Source: Candidatus Izemoplasma sp.
GTDB lineage: Bacteria > Bacillota_I > Bacilli_A > Izemoplasmatales > Izemoplasmataceae
Length of the DNA: 64,000 bases
Direction: 5' to 3'
Assembly (NCBI GenBank): GCA_029939945.1
Contig: JAOZRX010000002.1
Location: 1-64,000 of the forward strand
Positions 43,941 to 50,348 of this stretch are shown here, one piece after another. Positions within the stretch are counted from its first letter, which is position 1, and the number at the start of each line of letters is the position of its first letter. The notes beneath the pieces were generated by a model. It was not told the DNA's origin. It did not search any database and saw nothing but the letters and a program-made list of their open reading frames with translations. The translations under genes were made by a program, and so were the position numbers.

Positions 43941-44219
43941 ATGGTAAAGAAAATAATAATTGATGAAGAAATAAACGTTCGAGAAGGACAATCAACAAGA
44001 AGCAGAGGACATAGAAACTTTGATGAAGGATTTTCAAGGCATCATAGTGAAAATTATAGAAAAGGAACACGAAGTTACGGACCTAAAATAGTTGAAACAA
44101 GACTTTTTGTGAGTAAGGATGAATTAGTAAAATATGTTAATGAAAAGGGAAAAAGTGATGCATTAATTGATATTTACAAGATTGAAGATGAACTATACAA
44201 ACTAGTAATTAAGAAATAA
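43941..44219 (+). CDS. Small Arg/Gly/His-rich protein of unknown function, paralogue 2
   Basis: A 92-residue protein related to that at 11834-12235. It has a short N-terminal strand (MVKKIIIDEEINV), a shorter Arg/Ser/His-rich region (TRSRGHRNFDEGFSRHHSEN) and the shared C-terminal domain (LFVSKDELVKYVN, then IDIYKIEDELYKLVIKK). ATG 43941 was chosen after GAGAGAGGAAATAAAA; GTG 43914 lies before the predicted transcript start. The gene has its own promoter and a 17-bp terminator. I do not know the family; the low-complexity basic region beside a compact domain could suit nucleic-acid or envelope binding. Confidence 0.78.
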   Translation: MVKKIIIDEEINVREGQSTRSRGHRNFDEGFSRHHSENYRKGTRSYGPKIVETRLFVSKDELVKYVNEKGKSDALIDIYKIEDELYKLVIKK

Positions 44220-44224
44220 CAAGC

Positions 44225-44261
44225 AATTAAAAAGCAGTTCACAATGAACTGCTTTTTAATT
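44225..44261. terminator. Bidirectional terminator with 17-bp stem
   Basis: AATTAAAAAGCAGTTCA (44225-44241) pairs perfectly with the segment 44245-44261 around a 3-base loop. It ends both the small-protein transcript and the convergent buk-ptb-pckA operon. Confidence 0.92.
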
Positions 44262-45891
44262 ACGCTATTAGTTTTTTTATTATGTCTTGAATACTTTTAA
44301 TAGCTTCAAATGGTAAAGAATTTTTATCGTCTAATTGTTCTAAATAGTCTATTCTAGATCTCAATCTATCAATTAATAATTCTTTGTATGTTTTATTTGA
44401 GAAATCAGGGTTATACCCATCGATTTCAACATAACTTAATTCTTCAATATTATGAAGTGGTTTTAAAATCAGATTATTAGAAACAATTTGTTCTATTAAA
44501 CTTAATGTAATTTCTTTAGTAATATTTTTGTTTTGGAAGTACCCAGTATTTATTACATAACAGTCAACATTTTTTTTCTCAAAAAGATTCTTGAAATTCT
44601 GGTAGTCATAATTGAGCGGATACAATCTAAATGGATTTGCATAAGGCTCAATAATTAATTGGTCACTAACAGCTCCATGTTCCGCACTTGATCTTTTAGT
44701 AGCAAGAGTTGCACCCAAAGTGCTTCCTAATATGCTTGAATGAACTTTGAGAATTGGAGGAAGAGTATCATCTTTCATAATCCAAAATATGGCATCAACT
44801 TTATTGTCGAATTTAAATGCTCTGTGAGGAGTCCAGTATTGTGATTTTATACATCTTCCATTACCATTTCTTATATCCTCAGTTACAGGGACAACATTAT
44901 CAAATTCATCAATTGTAACAGCAACATTTTGCATTGTAAGTAAAAATTTATTATCTTCACTATTTGTTGGATAGTCTTGTACTTTATCAAAATATGATGG
45001 TTCTAAAGAAATACTTGAACCATTTATATTAGAAATGATAAATGCATCATCATGTAATACTGTAACATCAAACTTTCCGTTGTGTTTCGAATGAGTAATA
45101 GTACTTTTACCGCTTCCACTAAGGCCAAATACTCCAGCAATGAATGTTTTGCCGTCAGCTAAATTAAATCTTTTTTGACCTCCATGACATGCAGTGTAAT
45201 TATTTCTTGATGCAACTGTCCAAGCCATTGTTAGTGTAGCCTTTTTATGTTCTCCAAAATATCTTAAACCAAGAAGCGCACCACAATTATTTGTTGGATC
45301 AAAAATAGATATACCTTCATTAAAATTTTCAATAAATTCATCTGGATCTGAATATAGGAAAAGATCTCCTTCGTTTATCTCAATAGAATTTTCATACATT
45401 TTATCCATTTTGAAGTTCTTACTTTGATAATTTAAGAGCCATGAATATAAAGTATTTTCATATCCCTCAGGAATTAACAAGTGAGCTTTCACCATGAAAT
45501 CTTCATGTAACCCAACATAAGCCACTGCATGATACATAACTTTTTTTCTTGAGTTAAATATCGAATCTCTCAATATATTTGCATACTGGTCAGTATTGGA
45601 TTTACTAATTAATCTTCTTGCTTTTGCTTGTCTTCCAGTAATAGTTCCATCATTAAATATTAGTACTTTTGCATCATTTGGTAATTCTAATTCTTCTGTA
45701 TTATGTACATCTAAATCAGTTACAATTGTTCCCTTAGAATTTTTTGCTAGTTCATAGGCATGAGATAAAGATGTAACTTTTATAACATTATTTCTGTAGA
45801 AAGCTGTTTCAATTGTTGAACGAATTCTACTATATAGGTTTGGAGTAGAAGTACCAATTTTAGTTCTATTTAATTTGCTTTTAGTTGACAT
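44260..45891 (-). CDS. pckA: Phosphoenolpyruvate carboxykinase (ATP), divergent N-terminus
   Basis: A 543-residue enzyme that interconverts oxaloacetate plus ATP with PEP plus CO2 plus ADP. The kinase P-loop is GVFGLSGSGKST (about 250-261), the metal motif is VLHDDAFII, and the C-terminal part (SSAEHGAVSDQLII, EPYANPFRLYPLNY, VINTGYFQNKN) belongs to the family. The N-terminal half is unusual: TITGRQAKARRLI stands where the usual RSPKDKFIV-type segment is expected. It is the last gene of the buk-ptb-pckA operon, 23 bases after ptb. In a fermenter it may run toward oxaloacetate or PEP; the direction is not shown by sequence. Confidence 0.85.
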   Translation of the reverse strand: MSTKSKLNRTKIGTSTPNLYSRIRSTIETAFYRNNVIKVTSLSHAYELAKNSKGTIVTDLDVHNTEELELPNDAKVLIFNDGTITGRQAKARRLISKSNTDQYANILRDSIFNSRKKVMYHAVAYVGLHEDFMVKAHLLIPEGYENTLYSWLLNYQSKNFKMDKMYENSIEINEGDLFLYSDPDEFIENFNEGISIFDPTNNCGALLGLRYFGEHKKATLTMAWTVASRNNYTACHGGQKRFNLADGKTFIAGVFGLSGSGKSTITHSKHNGKFDVTVLHDDAFIISNINGSSISLEPSYFDKVQDYPTNSEDNKFLLTMQNVAVTIDEFDNVVPVTEDIRNGNGRCIKSQYWTPHRAFKFDNKVDAIFWIMKDDTLPPILKVHSSILGSTLGATLATKRSSAEHGAVSDQLIIEPYANPFRLYPLNYDYQNFKNLFEKKNVDCYVINTGYFQNKNITKEITLSLIEQIVSNNLILKPLHNIEELSYVEIDGYNPDFSNKTYKELLIDRLRSRIDYLEQLDDKNSLPFEAIKSIQDIIKKLIA

Positions 45892-45914
45892 AGCCTCTCA
45901 CCTCTTTAATAAAT

Positions 45915-46817
45915 TTAGTTTCTTGCAACTAGAGCTGCTAATGCGATTGAATTATATTTGCTTATTGTAGAATCTGCTCTACTAGTTAATACAATTGGCT
46001 TTTTAGCACCAGCAATCACACTTGCTCCCTTGGCATTCGCTAAGAAAAGCATTGTTTTATAAAAGATATTTCCTGATTCAATTCTAGGCATTATTAGTAT
46101 ATCAATATCACCAGCAATTGGATCTTTTATCCCTTTTTGAATTGCTGCTTCTTTACTAATTGCGTTATCGAGTGCAAAAGGACCTCCAACAATACAATCT
46201 TTAATAATTCCATCTTTATTCATTTTAATTAATTCAGCAGCGTCTAATGTAGCTTCCATTTGAGGATTTACTTTTTCAACTGCCCCAATAATTCCTACTT
46301 TTGGATTAATAAGATTGATTGCCCTAGCTATATTTACACTATTTTCAATAATTTGTCTTTTTTCATCAAGAGTTGGAGCGATATTCATCGCACCATCACT
46401 CATAAAAATTAATTTATTATGAGTTGATACTTCAAGGACACTAACATGTGATATTCTATTTTTTGTTCTTAAACCAAATTCTTTATTTAAAGCAGCTTTT
46501 AAGATTATACTTGTATCTACTAAGCCTTTCATTAGAAAATATCCTTTATTTTCACTAACTAATTTAACAGATTTCAAACAAGCTTTTGTTTTATCAACTT
46601 CATCTATAAACTGATAATTGTTAATTTCAATATCCAAAGATTTTAATACTGTTTTAATTTCAGTTTCGTCTCCAACCAATACTCCATTTATTATGTTGTT
46701 TACACGTGCTAATTCAACAGCTTCTAATACATGCTCATCAGCTGCACAAGCAACAACCATGGTACTAGTAGAGATTTCTTTTGCTTTAAGTATTAATTCT
46801 TCCATTGTTTTTATCAT
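45915..46817 (-). CDS. ptb: Phosphate butyryltransferase
   Basis: A 300-residue phosphate acyltransferase that converts an acyl-CoA (butyryl or branched-chain) and phosphate to acyl phosphate. Family features include MVVACAADEHVLEAVELARV near the N-terminus, the MKGLVDTSIILKAAL and LIFMSDGAMNIAP segments, and DILIMPRIESGNIFYKTML near the C-terminus. The start follows AGGAGGATACT nine bases after the buk stop. With butyrate kinase it forms the classic pair for substrate-level ATP formation. Given the neighbouring branched-chain aminotransferase, isobutyryl- or isovaleryl-CoA could also be a substrate. Confidence 0.93.
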   Translation of the reverse strand: MIKTMEELILKAKEISTSTMVVACAADEHVLEAVELARVNNIINGVLVGDETEIKTVLKSLDIEINNYQFIDEVDKTKACLKSVKLVSENKGYFLMKGLVDTSIILKAALNKEFGLRTKNRISHVSVLEVSTHNKLIFMSDGAMNIAPTLDEKRQIIENSVNIARAINLINPKVGIIGAVEKVNPQMEATLDAAELIKMNKDGIIKDCIVGGPFALDNAISKEAAIQKGIKDPIAGDIDILIMPRIESGNIFYKTMLFLANAKGASVIAGAKKPIVLTSRADSTISKYNSIALAALVARN

Positions 46818-46826
46818 AGTATCCTC

Positions 46827-47897
46827 CTATGTATATATTTTATGAGTTTCTTGTCCTTTTAAAACCCTAAGTGTACCAAGTGCTAGTGATTCCATTTCGT
46901 CTTCACCTGGAAATACGATAAGTTTACTTATAAAAGAAACTCTTTCTTCTATGAGTTTAACTAAGTGTTTATTAAATGCTAATCCACCTGTTAAAACAAT
47001 TGCATCAACATCTCCTTTTAAAACAGTAGAACATGCTCCGATTTCTTTAGCTATTTGATAGCACATTACCTCAAGAATGAATAATGCTTCTTTGTCACCA
47101 TTTTCAATTCTTTTTTCTAATTCGAAACCATCATTTGTTCCTAAATATGCAACCATTCCACCATTCCCATAGTTTTTACGTTTAATTTCTTTTAGGGAAT
47201 ATTTTCCACTAAAGGCCATTTTATATAATGGTCCCATTGGAACAGTACCACTACGTTCAGGAGACATTGGTCCATCACCATCTAAAGCATTATTTACATC
47301 AATTACTTTACCAAATTTATGAGCTCCAACACTTATTCCGCCACCTAAGTGTGCAACAATAAGGTTAAGTTCATTATAGTCTTTATTAAGCTGTTTTGCT
47401 GTTTTTAAAGCTACAGCTTTTTGATTTAGAGCATGGAATAAACTTTGTCTTTTAATCTCTGGCATTCCAGTATATCTAGCAATCTCTTCCATTTCATCCA
47501 CAGCTACTGGGTCAACAATATATGAAGGTTTATTTATTGAATCACCTAGATTTTTAGCAAGTACACAACCAAGATTTGAAGCGTGTTCACCACGGGGTGC
47601 TTTCTTAATGTAATTAATCATTGCATTATTTATTAAATAGGTCCCTCCTTCTATTGGTTTTAACATTCCGCCTCGACCAACAATCGCATCAAAAGTAGTT
47701 AGCTCAGTTTTTTGCTCTTTTAAAGCCTTAAGAATTGAAGCTTCTCTAAACGAATATTGCTCAATAATCGTTCCAAAAGAATTAATAAGTTCTGTATCGT
47801 GTTTTATGCTAATTTTAAATAATAATTCTTCTTCTTTATATGCAGCAATTTTTGTAGATGTTGATCCTGGATTTATCGCTAGTATTTTATATTCCAT
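46827..47897 (-). CDS. buk: Butyrate kinase
   Basis: A 356-residue acetokinase-family enzyme that makes ATP from butyryl phosphate. The N-terminal phosphate motif is LAINPGSTSTKIA, VGRGGMLKPIEGGTYLIN is the family signature, LIVAHLGGGISVGAHK is the ATPase motif and ALDGDGPMSPERSGTVP follows. It is the first gene of the operon and is followed closely by ptb. The start follows AAGGAGTCTTTCT. The promoter carries a perfect cre site, so glucose-type catabolite repression by CcpA is likely. Confidence 0.94.
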   Translation of the reverse strand: MEYKILAINPGSTSTKIAAYKEEELLFKISIKHDTELINSFGTIIEQYSFREASILKALKEQKTELTTFDAIVGRGGMLKPIEGGTYLINNAMINYIKKAPRGEHASNLGCVLAKNLGDSINKPSYIVDPVAVDEMEEIARYTGMPEIKRQSLFHALNQKAVALKTAKQLNKDYNELNLIVAHLGGGISVGAHKFGKVIDVNNALDGDGPMSPERSGTVPMGPLYKMAFSGKYSLKEIKRKNYGNGGMVAYLGTNDGFELEKRIENGDKEALFILEVMCYQIAKEIGACSTVLKGDVDAIVLTGGLAFNKHLVKLIEERVSFISKLIVFPGEDEMESLALGTLRVLKGQETHKIYT

Positions 47898-47944
47898 AGA
47901 AAGACTCCTTAGTAGTATATTTGATTTTAAAAAATCACGACTAC

Positions 47945-47973
47945 ATTATAACATGATAGCGTTTACACCACAA
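47945..47973 (-). promoter_or_regulatory. buk promoter with a perfect cre site in the spacer
   Basis: On the minus strand, TTGTGG (47973-47968), a 17-base spacer and TATAAT (47950-47945) form the promoter. The spacer holds TGTAAACGCTATCA (47967-47954), which matches TGWNANCGNTNWCA at every defined position on both strands. Binding of CcpA there would block RNA polymerase on buk-ptb-pckA. Confidence 0.75.
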
Positions 47974-48075
47974 TACTATTATTAATATTTTTACAATTGC
48001 TCATATTAGCGCTATTTTAAGGGAATTTCGAGAAGAATATATACTTGATAAAATCAATAAGAATTTACTCAAAAA

Positions 48076-48120
48076 GCTCATATATGGTCTATGGCTCATA
48101 TATGACCTTTTCATATATAT
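48076..48120. repeat. Direct repeats GCTCATATATG upstream of the GH3 operon
   Basis: GCTCATATATG occurs at 48076-48086 and again at 48094-48104, 18 bases apart, with a partial third copy TCATATAT at 48111-48118. Each core is itself palindromic. They lie about 90 bases before the operon start. The rest of the 47974-48191 gap is AT-rich with TATAAA-like boxes and no gene. Confidence 0.5.
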
Positions 48121-48191
48121 TTTATTTATTTAATATATATATACAAGTATATAAAATAATTGCGCGAGTAATTTGAAAGAGGGGAACAAAA

Positions 48192-48758
48192 ATGATGTAT
48201 ATTGGCATAGGAGTTGCAGGATTTATTTTACTGCTTTTATTTGATGTTTGTTCATTATGTAAAAAAAGTGTGATTAAGTACTTTTTTGGACTAAGTGGAT
48301 TTTCATTAATAGCTGGAAGCAGTATTTTTCTTATACAATTGGAAAGTTATGCATCTTTTTCTTATTCAGTTAGGATTATTGCACTAGTAATTGCTATTAT
48401 CTCTCTTCTTTTACTAGTTTATTCTGTATTCATCGAAGTAGGTAGAAAAACCTACGAATACGAGAATAAAAATACTTTAATAACTACTGGTACTTATGCT
48501 TTGTCAAGACATCCAGGAGTTTTATGGTTTTTGTTCCTTTATCTTTTTGCTGCAATATACTTTCAAAATCACTTAGTGCTATATGCGGGATTGATTTGGA
48601 CAGTAATGAATATTTTATATGTTGCTATTCAAGAACGTTTTATTTTTACAAAGTTATTTGACGATTACAGTAATTATATTTTAACAACACCAATGATTCT
48701 TCCTAGTAATTCAAGCTTGGGAAGATGTATTACTACACTTAACTGGAGGAAAAGATGA
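48192..48758 (+). CDS. Isoprenylcysteine carboxyl methyltransferase-like membrane protein
   Basis: A 188-residue protein with about five transmembrane segments. The C-terminal half carries features of the ICMT/phospholipid methyltransferase fold: TGTYALSRHPGVLWFLFLY (the SAM-binding RHP element), then YVAIQERFIFTKLFDDYSNY with the conserved Glu and the FxDYxxY-like end. It would use S-adenosylmethionine to methylate a lipophilic substrate; the substrate is unknown. It is the first gene of a three-gene operon and overlaps the GH3 gene by four bases. The start follows AAGAGGGGAACAAAA; ATG 48195 is an alternative. Confidence 0.72.
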   Translation: MMYIGIGVAGFILLLLFDVCSLCKKSVIKYFFGLSGFSLIAGSSIFLIQLESYASFSYSVRIIALVIAIISLLLLVYSVFIEVGRKTYEYENKNTLITTGTYALSRHPGVLWFLFLYLFAAIYFQNHLVLYAGLIWTVMNILYVAIQERFIFTKLFDDYSNYILTTPMILPSNSSLGRCITTLNWRKR

Positions 48759-50335
48759 AGAACTTACGAGAAATGTTGCGAGACGAGGATTTTGATGGAA
48801 TTTGGAAGGCTTATTTAGGGTTTTTGGATTTAACAATTGATGAATTTATGGAAATTCAAGAACAATTACTACTAGAACAAATTGACTTATTAAATCAATG
48901 TAAGCTAGGTGAAAAACTTTTAGGGTATAAAGATATCCATAACATGGATGACTTTAGAAAATATGTTCCCTTAACAACCTATGATGATTATGCGGATACA
49001 CTTCTAAATAAAAGAAGTGAGGATTTACCAAGTGAACCATTACATTGGGTTCAAACAACTTGGAAAGGTGGTAAAAAACCGATTAAATTGGCTCCGTATT
49101 CAAGTACAATGGTTGAGGAACATACTAAGATGTTTTTGTCTAGTTTAATATTATCTACTAGTAAAAAAAGAGGACACTTCACATTAAAAAACTATGATCG
49201 ATTTTTATATGGTATGGCACCGCTCCCTTATTTAACGGGATTTGCTCCATACATCTTAAAAAATGAAATTGATTTTAAATATTTACCATCTACAGAGCAA
49301 GCAGAAAAGCTTGGATTTAAAGAAAGAAATATGGTAGGATTTGACTTAGCTGTTAAAAAAGGAGCCGATTTATTTTTTGGATTATCAAGTGTTTTAGTAA
49401 AGATAGGTGAAGCTTTTGAGAGTGGTTCAAATAGTGGAAAAAGTATCTATCCCTCAAATGGGAAACAAGCTATCAAAATGGTGAAGGCTTGGTACAAAAA
49501 GAAAATAAAAAAAGAAAGATTATTACCAAAAGATTTATTTGAATTTAAAGGTATTGTATGTGGAGGAACCGACTCAGATACTTATAAATCGCAAATAGAA
49601 TATTATTTTGGTACTACTCCATTAGAAATATTTGGTGGAACAGAATCAGCAGCAGTAGCTACTGAAACTTGGAGTAGAAATGGTTTGACTTTCTTTCCAG
49701 ATGTTAATTTCTTGGAATTTATTCCTGAAATAGAAATGAAAAAAGAAGAAGACCAAGAAGGATATATGCCTAGAACTGTTTTGTTTAATGAAATTCAACC
49801 TGGGGAAACATATGAACTTGTTATTACAAAACTAAGAGGTGGTGCATTTGTTAGATATCGTATTGGTGATGTCATTAAATGTGTTGGTCTAGAAAATGTT
49901 GAAGATGAAATAAAACTACCTCAAGTAAAATATATAGATCGAGTAAGCAATATTATTGATTTATCTGGATTTACTAGAATAACGAAACAAATTATTGGTG
50001 ACTCAATTAAATTATCTAATTTAGAAATTAATAATTGGACTGCCTGCAAAGAATATGGACAATCAAGACCATACATTAATATATATGTTGAGAATAACTT
50101 GGAAGAGGATGAGGATGTAATAAGAACAAAACTGAATAATCAAATGAAATTGATGGATTCAGATTATAATGATGTTCATGCTTTACTAGGACATGATCCA
50201 TTGAAGATAACTATTTTAAATTTTGGGGCATTTGAGGAATATTCAAATCAGTTTAAAACAAGTATCTCAAAGATTAATCCTTCGAGTGAAGAATTAACAA
50301 AATTAATTATGTGTAGTGAGGGAATGAATATTTAA
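48755..50335 (+). CDS. GH3-family acyl-acid-amido synthetase homologue
   Basis: A 526-residue adenylate-forming enzyme of the GH3 (auxin-responsive promoter) family. Plant members join acyl acids such as jasmonate or auxin to amino acids through an acyl-AMP. Three ATP motifs can be placed: the phosphate loop as TTWKGGKKPIKLAPYS (about 101-116), IFGGTESAAVA (about 291-301) and FVRYRIGDVIKCVG (about 362-375). The first loop departs from the usual SSGTTxGxxK form. The overall length and the two later motifs are normal. The start ATGA overlaps the upstream stop, after GGAGGAAAAG. Its acid and amine substrates are unknown. The neighbours, a lipid-type methyltransferase and a cyclic-di-GMP protein, suggest a signal or envelope metabolite. 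Confidence 0.85.
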   Translation: MKNLREMLRDEDFDGIWKAYLGFLDLTIDEFMEIQEQLLLEQIDLLNQCKLGEKLLGYKDIHNMDDFRKYVPLTTYDDYADTLLNKRSEDLPSEPLHWVQTTWKGGKKPIKLAPYSSTMVEEHTKMFLSSLILSTSKKRGHFTLKNYDRFLYGMAPLPYLTGFAPYILKNEIDFKYLPSTEQAEKLGFKERNMVGFDLAVKKGADLFFGLSSVLVKIGEAFESGSNSGKSIYPSNGKQAIKMVKAWYKKKIKKERLLPKDLFEFKGIVCGGTDSDTYKSQIEYYFGTTPLEIFGGTESAAVATETWSRNGLTFFPDVNFLEFIPEIEMKKEEDQEGYMPRTVLFNEIQPGETYELVITKLRGGAFVRYRIGDVIKCVGLENVEDEIKLPQVKYIDRVSNIIDLSGFTRITKQIIGDSIKLSNLEINNWTACKEYGQSRPYINIYVENNLEEDEDVIRTKLNNQMKLMDSDYNDVHALLGHDPLKITILNFGAFEEYSNQFKTSISKINPSSEELTKLIMCSEGMNI

Positions 50336-50348
50336 ATGGAGTGATACA

